Shown: piece by piece, positions 8,210 to 16,037 of the stretch
How positions within the stretch are numbered: position 1 is the first letter of the stretch
How the letters are laid out: each line of letters opens with the position of its first letter
Origin: an uncultured Clostridia bacterium
Lineage (GTDB): Bacteria > Bacillota > Clostridia > Christensenellales > Borkfalkiaceae
NCBI GenBank assembly: GCA_944368215.1
Contig: CALVWX010000014.1
Span: forward strand, 1 to 41,224
Direction of reading: 5' to 3'
Length of the DNA stretch: 41,224 nt
Translations under genes and position numbers: made by a program
Notes under the pieces: model-generated
What the model was told of the DNA's origin: nothing
Seen by the model: only the letters and a program-made list of their open reading frames with translations
Databases searched by the model: none

Positions 8210-10291
8210 TCATTTCACACTGTAAAGAAGGTCGAAGTACGTGGGATAAGGCCAGTATTCGGAGGAAGTAATCTTTTCCATTCCGTCCACTATCTCCCTC
8301 ATCTCCTCCATAATGGGAATAACGCCGTGAGCCATTGCCTGAGATGCGGGAATGACTTCGTCCATGACTATGGCGCCGAGTTCGTCTTCGAGCTTGACGA
8401 CGAGCGAGGAGAGCTTGTCGTTGCCTTCGGACAGCTTCATAATAATGTCCCTTTCGGTGTTGCAGGGAATGGAATCGTTTACCGCCTGCTTTGCCGCGAC
8501 GTTGGTGCAGAGGTCTGCCACGTAGTCGGAAACGGCGGGGATTATGTCCTGCTTAACCATCTCGAGCAGGGTGAGCGCTTCGATGTTGATTATCTTGGTG
8601 TAATTTTCAAGCTGGATATTTGCGCGGGCGACGGCTTCCGCCTTTGTATATACGCCCTGCTTTACGAACACCTGAATGTTTTTGTCCTCGAAGCAGACGG
8701 GAACGGCATCCGCGGTGGTCTTGTTGTTGAGGAGGCCTCTCCTCATTGCCTCGGGCTCCCATTCGGGGCCGTAGCCGTCGAGATTGAAGATTATGCGGTA
8801 GTGCGCCTTGAGTTCGCGCTCGGTTATGGCGTTTGCTGCAGCTTCTATATCTTTCGCACCATCGAGTTCGTCGGCAAACTGTTCGAAAGCGTCGGCAACT
8901 ATGGTGTTGAGCACGATGTTGGGGTCGGACACGTTGGCCTGGGAGCCGAGCATGCGGAACTCGAACTTGTTGCCAGTGAACGCAAAAGGCGACGTTCTGT
9001 TTCTGTCGGTTGCGTCCTTGGGGAAGATGGGCGATTCGGGAACGCCGATGGAGCCTTCGAGGGCCTTGCGGGGAACGTAGTCCTCGCCCTTTACTATCGA
9101 ATCGACGAGCGCACCGAGCTGGTCGCCGAGGTAAATTGAAATAATTGCGGGGGGAGCTTCGTTTGCGCCGAGACGGTGATCGTTGCCGGCCGAAGCGACG
9201 GAAGCCCTTAAAATGCCCTGATAATCGTCCACCGCCTTTACAACTGCGGCTAAAATGAGCTTAAAGAGCGTGTTATGTTCGGGAGAGGCGCCGGGATCGA
9301 GCAGGTTGAATCCCGCGTCGGTGGACATGGACCAGTTATTGTGTTTGCCCGAACCGTTAATGCCTTCGAAGGGTTTTTCGTGAAGAAGACATATAAGACC
9401 GTGCTTTTTAGCCACCTTGCGCATGATTTCCATGGTGAGCATGTTCATATCCACGGCCGTATTGGTGGTGGAGAACACGGGAGCCATTTCGTGCTGGGCG
9501 GGGGCAACTTCGTTGTGCTTGGTTTTGGAGGGAATGCCGTACGACCAGAGCTCTTTGTCGAGGTCGGCCATGAATTCGGCTATCTTGGGTTTGAGCACGC
9601 CGAAGTAATGGTCTTCAAGCTCCTGACCGCGGCTGACGGGGGCGCCTATGAGCGTCCTGCCGCACAGGCGCAAATCCTTCCTCTTTTCGTACATCTCCTC
9701 TGAGATGAGGAAATATTCCTGCTCGGGTCCGACGGTGGTGGACACCTTTTTGCAGGTTATGCCGAAGAGCGAAAGTATGCGCTTGGCCTGCTTGTCGATG
9801 GCGTTCATCGAGCGGAGCAGAGGCGATTTTTTATCGAGCGTTTCGCCCGTGTAGGATACGAATACGGTGGGAATGTAAAGGGTGCCTTCCTTTACGAACG
9901 CGGGGGACGTGGGGTCCCATGCGGTGTAGCCGCGGGCCATGAAGGTCGCCCTTGAACCGCCGGAGGGGAAGGACGAAGCGTCGGGTTCGCCGACTATGAG
10001 GCTCTTGCCCGTAAGGCGCATGATGACTTTGTCGCCCTCGGGTTCGATGAAGCTGTCGTGCTTTTCTGCGGTCAGACCCGTGAGGGGCTGGAACCAGTGG
10101 GTGTAGTGAGTGGCGCCCTTGGACACCGCCCAGTCCTTCATTGCGGCGGCGACGGTGCCCGCTATCGATACGTCGAGCTGTTTGCCCGATTCGATTGTCG
10201 CCCTTAAAGCTTTGTAAACTTCCTTGGGCAAAGTCTCTTTCTGGACGGCGTCGTTGAAAACGTTTTCACCGAACATCTGGGGTACATTCAT
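8210..10291 (-). CDS. glnN: Glutamine synthetase type III
   Basis: 693 residues, the normal length for GSIII (about 700) and far longer than GSI (~450-470). Seen in order: an N-terminal GSIII region with MFGENVF and THWFQPLTG, FIEPEGD and SSFPSGGSR (about 80-110), catalytic-core motifs VGPEQEYFLI, KHNEVAPAQHEMAPVF, the ATP/glutamate site EGINGSGKHNNWSMS, and SAGNDHRLGANEAPPAIIS. The enzyme makes glutamine from glutamate and ammonia with ATP. The ATG is preceded by GAGGAG. It has its own promoter and a ~125-nt leader. The amt-PII gene follows on the same strand, and glutamate synthase genes are 5 kb on, so the GS-GOGAT cycle and ammonium uptake cluster together. Confidence 0.95.
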   Translation of the reverse strand: MNVPQMFGENVFNDAVQKETLPKEVYKALRATIESGKQLDVSIAGTVAAAMKDWAVSKGATHYTHWFQPLTGLTAEKHDSFIEPEGDKVIMRLTGKSLIVGEPDASSFPSGGSRATFMARGYTAWDPTSPAFVKEGTLYIPTVFVSYTGETLDKKSPLLRSMNAIDKQAKRILSLFGITCKKVSTTVGPEQEYFLISEEMYEKRKDLRLCGRTLIGAPVSRGQELEDHYFGVLKPKIAEFMADLDKELWSYGIPSKTKHNEVAPAQHEMAPVFSTTNTAVDMNMLTMEIMRKVAKKHGLICLLHEKPFEGINGSGKHNNWSMSTDAGFNLLDPGASPEHNTLFKLILAAVVKAVDDYQGILRASVASAGNDHRLGANEAPPAIISIYLGDQLGALVDSIVKGEDYVPRKALEGSIGVPESPIFPKDATDRNRTSPFAFTGNKFEFRMLGSQANVSDPNIVLNTIVADAFEQFADELDGAKDIEAAANAITERELKAHYRIIFNLDGYGPEWEPEAMRRGLLNNKTTADAVPVCFEDKNIQVFVKQGVYTKAEAVARANIQLENYTKIINIEALTLLEMVKQDIIPAVSDYVADLCTNVAAKQAVNDSIPCNTERDIIMKLSEGNDKLSSLVVKLEDELGAIVMDEVIPASQAMAHGVIPIMEEMREIVDGMEKITSSEYWPYPTYFDLLYSVK

Positions 10292-10422
10292 TGCTAATAA
10301 CTCCTCGGATTATTTATTTATCAAGTGGCTCTCTCACAGTCACTCAATGATTTTAATTTATAAATATTCTCTCCTGCCCCGTTTTGAGGGATGCGGAGGT
10401 CCCTTGTCAATTTACGAAATAA

Positions 10423-10451
10423 ATTATAAAGTAAATGATTTGATAAGTCAA
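10423..10451 (-). promoter_or_regulatory. Sigma-A promoter of glnN, with ~125-nt leader
   Basis: TTGACT (complement of 10446-10451), 17-bp spacer, TATAAT (10423-10428) on the minus strand; start near 10416. The leader (10292-10416) holds a hairpin formed by 10321-10352 (AGTGACT pairing with AGCCACT) and a GC-rich stretch near 10370-10405. No clear GlnR/TnrA operator (TGTNAN7TNACA) was found. The rest of the gap (10452-10576) is AT-rich without a gene. Confidence 0.8.
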
Positions 10452-10576
10452 ATAATAAAAGGCCGCCCGTTTTTCACAACTTTTTATATGAAATATAACC
10501 TGAACTTATATATTTTTCAACTTTTATGTGTGCTTTGTTTTACCAATTATTATAATGCTCTGAGCTCTCATTATGC

Positions 10577-10611
10577 AAAGCGGCGGGCGCGCGCCCGCCG
10601 CTTTTGTTTTT
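10577..10611. terminator. Bidirectional-looking terminator between dinB and glnN
   Basis: An 11-bp perfect GC stem, GCGGCGGGCGC (10580-10590) with GCGCCCGCCGC (10591-10601), lies 20 nt beyond the dinB stop. The T-run (TTTTGTTTTT) is on the plus-strand side; on the minus strand, where dinB is read, only TTT follows. Confidence 0.6.
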
Positions 10612-10630
10612 GCGGTCATTGCAAAAAAAT

Positions 10631-11935
10631 TTAAGTATCGCCTTTTTCCTCTCCGTCCGTGCCGGCAGGCCTTTTAAGGCGCGAATTTTTTATGTCGTTG
10701 TGCATGCTTTTGTCGTCGCCGATGAGTATGCCGCGCTGAATGGAAGCATACCCGTGTTTTTTGCGTATATCGTCCACGGCGCGCTCGGCGCGCTCGCGCC
10801 TGAAGTAAGTGCCGCACGTTTCGTCGAGGGTTAGCTGGGAACTTGAGCCGTCGAAGCCCGATACCGTAACGCCCAGGGCGCGCACGGCAAAGGGCGCTTT
10901 TACGTTTGATTTGAAAAGTTCTATAGCCGTTTTGGCAATTTCTCCGCATAAGGCGGTGTGGCGCACTTTTTTCTGAGCGGTGAAGGAGGTCATATCCGAG
11001 TAGCGCACCCACAGCTGTACGGTATCCGCAAGTCCGCGGTCGGACGCGCGCAACCGCGCGGCGACGCTTTCGGAAAGGACGTATAAGTTGCGCTCCACGC
11101 TGTCGCAGTCGGTGAGGTCGTAAGCGAACGTTTGCGAATTGCCGATGGACTTAAGCTCCCTATGTTCGTCCATATGGGCGACGGGGCTGTCGTCGAGGCC
11201 GCGGGCGTAGGTTAAAAGGGTGGAACCGAACTTGCCGAAAGCCTTTATTATGCGGCCGTCGTCGGCCGCGGCGAGCGCGCCTATCGTGTCGCAGCCCATG
11301 GCGTGCAGTTTTTTTGAAGTGGCGCCGCCGACCATGAGCAAATCTTCGACGGGCAGACCGTAGATGACGTTTTTATAGTTGCGGGCGGATATTACCGATG
11401 TGCCGTCCGGCTTTTTTAAATCGGAACCGAGTTTGGCGAAAATTTTGTTGAATGACACGCCGACCGACACAGTGAGACCGAGTTCGCCGCGCACGGCGAA
11501 GCGTATTGTGTCGCCGAGAAAGCGCAGATATTCGTCGGTGTAAAAGCCGTCCTCTTCCTTTATGCCGCCGAAGCGCGGAAAGACGGCGAGAAACTGGGTG
11601 ATATCCAGCCAGCATTCGTCTATGCCGTAACCTTCGATGCGGTCGGTATACCGCGCGTAAATGGCCCGCGCTTTGCGCGAGTATTCTATATACCTGTCGA
11701 AGTGTGGCGGAATTATGGCTATGCCGGGGCACTTGCGCTTTGCCTGCCATATGGTATCGCCCGTTTTTACGCCCCGCCTTTTGGCTTCCTCGCTCTTGGC
11801 GAGCACTATGCCGTGCCGCTCTTCCTCGTTGCCGCAGACGGCCAGGGGCACGCCTTTAAGTTCGGGATTGAGCAGGCGCTCGACCGAGGCATAAAAATTA
11901 TTTAAATCGCTGTGAATGATAATTCTTTCGCTCAA
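10631..11935 (-). CDS. dinB: Y-family DNA polymerase IV
   Basis: 434 residues. Palm motifs are intact: IIIHSDLNNFYASVE (Asp10 metal ligand, Phe14 the likely steric gate against ribonucleotides) and GYGIDECWLDIT (Asp106/Glu107). GVSFNKIFAKLGSDLKKPDGTSVI, the little-finger domain and a basic C-terminal tail follow. The protein copies damaged DNA with low fidelity. The start appears to be TTG at 11935 with only a weak AGCGAG upstream. It is a single gene with no SOS partner; no LexA-type box was recognised. A dispersed repeat lies upstream. No beta-clamp motif was assigned with confidence. Confidence 0.93.
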   Translation of the reverse strand: MSERIIIHSDLNNFYASVERLLNPELKGVPLAVCGNEEERHGIVLAKSEEAKRRGVKTGDTIWQAKRKCPGIAIIPPHFDRYIEYSRKARAIYARYTDRIEGYGIDECWLDITQFLAVFPRFGGIKEEDGFYTDEYLRFLGDTIRFAVRGELGLTVSVGVSFNKIFAKLGSDLKKPDGTSVISARNYKNVIYGLPVEDLLMVGGATSKKLHAMGCDTIGALAAADDGRIIKAFGKFGSTLLTYARGLDDSPVAHMDEHRELKSIGNSQTFAYDLTDCDSVERNLYVLSESVAARLRASDRGLADTVQLWVRYSDMTSFTAQKKVRHTALCGEIAKTAIELFKSNVKAPFAVRALGVTVSGFDGSSSQLTLDETCGTYFRRERAERAVDDIRKKHGYASIQRGILIGDDKSMHNDIKNSRLKRPAGTDGEEKGDT

Positions 11936-12030
11936 GTCGTACTCGCTTTGCTCCGTGCGACTTACAGCGGGTTGCTGTTGTCGCGGAAACAGATTATGTA
12001 TAAAAAAAGGCTATGCTCAAAAGCGCTCAC

Positions 12031-12154
12031 TGCCATCCTGAGCAGAGTGAGCGGAGCGAACGGCGTCAAAAGATCTTGTTGGGTATTTAACCCTGCAGGA
12101 TACATTCGACTGCGCCCCGCGCGCATAGCGCGCGGGGCTCCGCTCAGTATAACA
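12031..12154. repeat. Dispersed intergenic repeat, copy 1
   Basis: One of three related ~115-125-bp copies in this window (others at 13629-13741 and 39782-39907). The ends are imperfect inverted repeats, here TGCCATCCTGAGC (12031-12043) and GCTCAGTATAACA (12142-12154). Shared inner blocks are AGGATACATTCGACT and AAGATC/AAATCTTG. This copy has an extra hairpin CCCCGCGCGC-ATA-GCGCGCGGGG. It lies between dinB and aroA and has no coding capacity. Confidence 0.75.
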
Positions 12155-12176
12155 AGCTAAGGCAACGCGCGCAATA

Positions 12177-13397
12177 TTACGCCGTAAGTCTGTCGATAAG
12201 GTCGCTTAAAACTTCAAAATAATGCGCGAAGGTCTTTTGGCAGACTTCGGCATTTTTTATTGTCACGCCGCCGCACCTTAGCCCCGTTATGGCAAAGGCC
12301 ATGGCGACGCGGTGGTCGCCGAAGCTTTCAAGCGCGCAGCCCTGCGGCTGCGATGGATAGATTTTTACGCCGTCCTCCCGCTCTTCGACCTTTACGCCGA
12401 GGGCGGTTAAATTGACAACGATGGCCTTTATTCTGTCGCACTCCTGCCCGCGTATGTGGGCTATGCCCGTTATGGTTGTGGACTGAGAAAAGTAAGGCGC
12501 GATTGCGGCGAGCGTGAGAGCCTGGTCGGAGAAGGCAGACATGTCCACCTCGCCTCCGTCGAAATTTTTGACAAGTTCTATAAATTTATAATCGCCCTGC
12601 ATGGTGTGGGGCATTACGCCTCGCACCGAGATGTTTGTGCCGAGAATGGCGTTTGCCGCGTAAAAATAACATGCGGCAGAGATGTCGGGTTCTATATCGT
12701 AACACTTGGCTTCGTATCCGCCGCTGACCGTGTAAATGTTGCCGCTCTGCTCTACGTCCACACCGAACGACCACATCATATCCACAGTCATATTGACGTA
12801 ATCCATGCCGTGCGTACCCTCCACCGTTACGGCGAAGAGACGGCCAGCGCAGACTGCGCAGATTAAGAGCGCGGAGAGATACTGACTGCTTTTATCTATA
12901 TTAACGGAGACGTGCGCCGCGGGGCTTTTTGCGCCATTTACGGTAAAGGGGAAGCAGTTCTGCTCTCCCGAAAAGGTGAAAGAGGCGCCTATATCCCTTA
13001 AAGAATCGATTAAAGGGGCTATAGGGCGGCGTTTCATCTGCTCGGAACAGTCGAATGTGTACTCGCCGTCCGAAAAGGCCGCAAGGGCGGTTAAAAAGCG
13101 CGCCGCCGTACCCGCCGAGCCGACGTAGACATTGGCTTTCTTTTTGGGAAGAGTACCGCCGCAGCCTTCGACGGTGACCGTGGTGCCGTCCACCCCGACA
13201 TTTATGCCGAGCGAGCGGAGACCTTGTATAAATTCCGCGCAGTCGCCTTCCGTCTGTGCGCCGTACAGGGTGGATTTACCCTCCGCAAGGGCGGCGATTA
13301 AAAGGGCGCGCGCCGTAATAGACTTTGAGCCGGGGACGGTTACCGACTGTTTGGGGTTTTTAATTTTTCCGTAAATGTTTTGTACTTTGTAATCCAT
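12177..13397 (-). CDS. aroA: 3-phosphoshikimate 1-carboxyvinyltransferase (EPSP synthase)
   Basis: 406 residues, slightly shorter than E. coli AroA (427). Visible motifs: GSKSITARALLIAAL (Ser24/Lys25, phosphate and PEP binding), GSAGTAARFLTAL (93-105), PDISAACYFYAAN, FSDQALTLAAIAPYF (candidate catalytic Asp), RGQECDRIKA (the usual RxKESDR site) and FGDHRVAMAFAI. It condenses shikimate-3-phosphate and PEP, two steps before chorismate. It stands alone, flanked by repeats, with no other shikimate gene nearby; its product pathway feeds the trp operon 25 kb away. No clear Shine-Dalgarno is seen before the ATG. GSAGTA keeps the Ala of ordinary enzymes, but glyphosate response cannot be judged. Confidence 0.95.
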   Translation of the reverse strand: MDYKVQNIYGKIKNPKQSVTVPGSKSITARALLIAALAEGKSTLYGAQTEGDCAEFIQGLRSLGINVGVDGTTVTVEGCGGTLPKKKANVYVGSAGTAARFLTALAAFSDGEYTFDCSEQMKRRPIAPLIDSLRDIGASFTFSGEQNCFPFTVNGAKSPAAHVSVNIDKSSQYLSALLICAVCAGRLFAVTVEGTHGMDYVNMTVDMMWSFGVDVEQSGNIYTVSGGYEAKCYDIEPDISAACYFYAANAILGTNISVRGVMPHTMQGDYKFIELVKNFDGGEVDMSAFSDQALTLAAIAPYFSQSTTITGIAHIRGQECDRIKAIVVNLTALGVKVEEREDGVKIYPSQPQGCALESFGDHRVAMAFAITGLRCGGVTIKNAEVCQKTFAHYFEVLSDLIDRLTA

Positions 13398-13419
13398 GGT
13401 AAATTAAATGAATTGAATG

Positions 13420-13525
13420 CAATGCATTCATGAATTGCACCTATGGTGCATGAATTGCCGCCTCATCTCATCATTTCAATCAACTTGTCTGAAGGCGGCA
13501 TGAATTGCAACTTTTGCAAAGTTGC
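13420..13525. repeat. Cluster of short palindromes sharing CATGAATTGC
   Basis: CATGAATTGC occurs at 13429-13438, 13449-13458 and 13499-13508. Between and around the copies are small hairpins: GCACC-TAT-GGTGC (13437-13449), GCCGCC/GGCGGC (about 13457 and 13494) and GCAACTTT-TGC-AAAGTTGC (13507-13525). It lies upstream of aroA on the aroA promoter side. No gene is seen here or in 13526-13628. Confidence 0.6.
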
Positions 13526-13628
13526 ATTGCGGTGAGCATTATTTTTAATATTTTTGCCTTAACGGAGCGCAAAGCGCGAGAATTCATGCGCGGCCCGCCG
13601 CGCAATATCGGGCGGGTGGGCGGGCTCC

Positions 13629-13741
13629 ATGTCATCTTGAGCGCAGCCGTAGGCGAAGTCGAAAGATCCGGCTCGGTTGCCACCCAACAGGATACATTCG
13701 ACTACGCAGGGTTACACCCTGCTTCGCTCAGTATGACACAT
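13629..13741. repeat. Dispersed intergenic repeat, copy 2
   Basis: Ends are ATGTCATCTTGAGC (13629-13642) and GCTCAGTATGACACAT (13726-13741), inverted with two mismatches. It shares AAAGATC and ACAGGATACATTCGACT with the other copies, and a G-rich flank (GGGTGGGCGGGC just to the left) that copy 3 also has. It separates aroA from the ASCH gene. Confidence 0.75.
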
Positions 13742-13773
13742 GAACGAAGTAAAAACGTTGTTGCATGTAGCCA

Positions 13774-14106
13774 TTATACCTCAATTTCTATGGCGACAAC
13801 GCCATATTTTTTCTGTTCTTCAAGTGGGTAATATTTCAACATATCGTCGGGATTTGCCTCTTCTCCTTCGGCGTAGCCAAGGATTTCGGGGCTATAAGCC
13901 GCATATAATTGAGCGAAAGATTGAAACACATGTAGCCCGCGCACCTTGGCCATACCACGTTCTCCGCTACCGGAGTTAGCGAAAACAATGCTGTCATTGA
14001 CCTTAACCGCCGCGCGCTTTTGGTCATACAGGCGCATTTCGACGCGTTTATCGCCACAGAAAATCGCCTTAAAGGCACTTTCGGAAAGATTCATCTCATG
14101 AATCAT
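13774..14106 (-). CDS. ASCH (PUA-like) domain protein
   Basis: 110 residues, the size of a single ASCH domain. It begins MIHEMNLSESAFKAIFCGDKRVEMRLYD and continues KVNDSIVFANSGS, which fits the ASCH pattern (substrate-loop lysine, ExRLxDxKR, then a short beta strand with GD/ND-x-I-x-F). The fold binds RNA or modified nucleosides in related proteins (ASC-1, PUA, YqfB). The start overlaps the trhP stop as ATGA. Being coupled to two tRNA U34 modification genes, an RNA-related role is plausible, but this rests on context. No signal peptide or extra domain. Confidence 0.75.
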   Translation of the reverse strand: MIHEMNLSESAFKAIFCGDKRVEMRLYDQKRAAVKVNDSIVFANSGSGERGMAKVRGLHVFQSFAQLYAAYSPEILGYAEGEEANPDDMLKYYPLEEQKKYGVVAIEIEV

Positions 14107-15296
14107 TTCCTTCTCCTCAAAATGTCGCCTTCTTGCAATATGTAAGGGCAGTTTATGGTGTAATGTTCCTGCACGCGCTTGCAGTCGTCGACGGCGGCGC
14201 CGTCGGGGAGATATGCCGCCTCCACGACAAAGCTCTTGACGAAGTTATCTGAAGGCGAAAGAATTTCAAGCGTATCGCCCACCTTAAATCTGCCGCGCAT
14301 TTCAACTACGGCTTTACCTTCTTCGCCCGAAAGAACGTTGGCGATATAGTCGCAGTCGCCCTTGGTCTGGCTGTCGGTATAGTTGACAGTTTTATCGTTT
14401 GCGCCCAGCATATATGCCGTTGTATAGTCGCGGTGGGCGGCGGTTAAAAGCTCGCGCTCTACCACAGGCGTAAAACCTGAGTCTATGCACCGCCTGTAGG
14501 CGTTTATCACGGTGGCGAGATAATATTCGCTCTTCATTCTGCCCTCTATTTTGAACGAGCACACGCCGGCACCGGCGAGCTCTTTGAGGTGTGCGGACAT
14601 GTTCAGATCCTTTGAATTGAATATGTATGTGCCGCGATCATCCTCCTCCACGTTCATCCAGCCGCTTTCGGCGCCGTCCTCGTTTTTGCGGACCTGCCAG
14701 TTCCAGCGGCAGGCCTGAACGCACGCGCCGCGGTTTGAATCCCTCCCCGCGAGGTAGTTTGATAACAGGCACCTGCCCGAATATGATATGCACATTGCGC
14801 CGTGGACGAAGGCTTCAAGCTCGATATCGGGCACGAAGGAATGGATTTCGGCAATTTCGTTTACCGAAAGTTCGCGCGCGAGTATTACGCGCGAGGCGCC
14901 AAACTCCTTCCAGAACTTCACGGCGTATTTATTGGTGACGTTGGCCTGCGTGGAGATATGCACGGCGAGGGCGGGAGCAGCTTTTTTGCAGGCATAGAAC
15001 ACGCCGGGGTCGGAAATTATGGCTGCGTCCGCCCCTGCGGACTGCAGAAAGGCGAAGTAGTCCTCCAAGGCGGCCATGTCGGCATTTTTTGCAAATATGT
15101 TTACGGTGACGTAAATTTTTTTGCCGAGGGAATGGGCGTAAGCTATTGCGCTTTTAAGCTCTTCTTCGCCGAAGTTGTCGGCAAAGGAGCGCAGCGAAAA
15201 GCTTTTGCCCCCCACATATGCCGCATCCGCGCCGAAATAGAGCGCAGTATTGAGTTTTGCGCGGTTGCCCGCGGGGGCTAAAAGTTCAACTTTCAT
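14103..15296 (-). CDS. trhP: Peptidase U32 family protein, probable tRNA U34 hydroxylase
   Basis: 397 residues. It carries the U32 signature EAFVHGAMCISYSGRC (161-176), then RGACVQACRW, FNSKDL and FKIEGRMKS. In the tRNA-hydroxylation branch (E. coli TrhP/YegQ, B. subtilis YrrN/YrrO) these proteins hydroxylate uridine 34 with a prephenate-dependent mechanism and hold an Fe-S cluster. The gene follows trmR, whose product methylates that hydroxyl, so the assignment is by family plus context. Odd: Cys169, Cys176 and Cys192/196 are present, but the residue after SKDL, normally cysteine, is Asn232; an unusual Cys246 lies in GVCSFKIEGR where Asp is common. No frameshift; ATGA overlap with the ASCH gene downstream. 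Confidence 0.82.
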   Translation of the reverse strand: MKVELLAPAGNRAKLNTALYFGADAAYVGGKSFSLRSFADNFGEEELKSAIAYAHSLGKKIYVTVNIFAKNADMAALEDYFAFLQSAGADAAIISDPGVFYACKKAAPALAVHISTQANVTNKYAVKFWKEFGASRVILARELSVNEIAEIHSFVPDIELEAFVHGAMCISYSGRCLLSNYLAGRDSNRGACVQACRWNWQVRKNEDGAESGWMNVEEDDRGTYIFNSKDLNMSAHLKELAGAGVCSFKIEGRMKSEYYLATVINAYRRCIDSGFTPVVERELLTAAHRDYTTAYMLGANDKTVNYTDSQTKGDCDYIANVLSGEEGKAVVEMRGRFKVGDTLEILSPSDNFVKSFVVEAAYLPDGAAVDDCKRVQEHYTINCPYILQEGDILRRRK

Positions 15297-15374
15297 TTGT
15301 CAGTTTTCAAATATTCCAATAGAATCGATTAAAAATGAAATAGTCGCGCGACACAGCATGGCGCGATGAATATT

Positions 15375-16037
15375 TTATTTTTTTACAGATAGGGCTATGC
15401 CGTCGCCGATGTCGGCCACATAGGTCAACAGCTCGTCATCACCGATGACCGCGTCGAGATATTCGCGCACGTGCCTGACGAGCATTGTGCGCTTTTTGGG
15501 CGCTTCCACCTCTCCGTTAACCCAGCCGTATAAAAGCACGTCGTCGGCGGCGAGCAATCCGCCGCGCCTTAAAAGTCCCTTCAGGCGGGGCAGCCATTTT
15601 ACGTACTGGACTTTGGGACCGTCGAGAAAAATAAAATCGAATCGACCTTCAACTTGCCCGAGTATTTCGGCGGCGTCCCCTTCAAGAAGAGTAACTCTGT
15701 ACTCCAGCCCCGCTTCGGCAAAGTTTGCGCGCGCCTCGGCGGCGAACTGACAATTCTTTTCGATGGTTACCAGCTTCGCCTGCGGGCAGACTTCCAAAAG
15801 AGCTATGCCCGACGCGCCTACGGCCGTGCCTATTTCGAGTATGTTTTCCGCCCCGATTGCCGCCGCCTGAACGCACAGAAACTGCAAAGTTTCGTCCGAG
15901 GAGACGGGTATCGAGCGCGAAAAAGCGCTCTGCCGCACAGAAGATACAAGGGGGCTGACCTTAAGCCTGTTTATATTGCCCGTGCGCGAGGGGCGCTCGG
16001 GGACGGATGTGTCGTTGTGGGGATAGGAAAAGTCCAT
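15375..16037 (-). CDS. trmR: SAM-dependent O-methyltransferase, probable tRNA 5-hydroxyuridine methyltransferase
   Basis: 220 residues, equal to B. subtilis TrmR/YrrM (~217). SAM-binding motif I is ILEIGTAVGASGIALLE (66-82); motif II is VTIEKN (90-95); FDFIFLDGPK (Asp139) and LLAADDVLLYGWV (Asp165/166) are metal and catalytic positions of the class I metal-dependent O-methyltransferases. TrmR converts 5-hydroxyuridine-34 to 5-methoxyuridine in tRNAs reading family codon boxes. Its start overlaps the RNase J stop by one base (TAATG), and trhP follows 78 nt on. In B. subtilis yrrM is likewise followed by the U32 genes yrrN/yrrO, which supports the call. A generic caffeoyl-CoA-type O-methyltransferase is the alternative. 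Confidence 0.85.
   Translation of the reverse strand: MDFSYPHNDTSVPERPSRTGNINRLKVSPLVSSVRQSAFSRSIPVSSDETLQFLCVQAAAIGAENILEIGTAVGASGIALLEVCPQAKLVTIEKNCQFAAEARANFAEAGLEYRVTLLEGDAAEILGQVEGRFDFIFLDGPKVQYVKWLPRLKGLLRRGGLLAADDVLLYGWVNGEVEAPKKRTMLVRHVREYLDAVIGDDELLTYVADIGDGIALSVKK

Noticed and set aside
13420-13525. CRISPR array from the repeated 10-mers
   Set aside because: Repeats are too short, spacing is uneven (20 and 50 nt) and there are no cas genes in the window.
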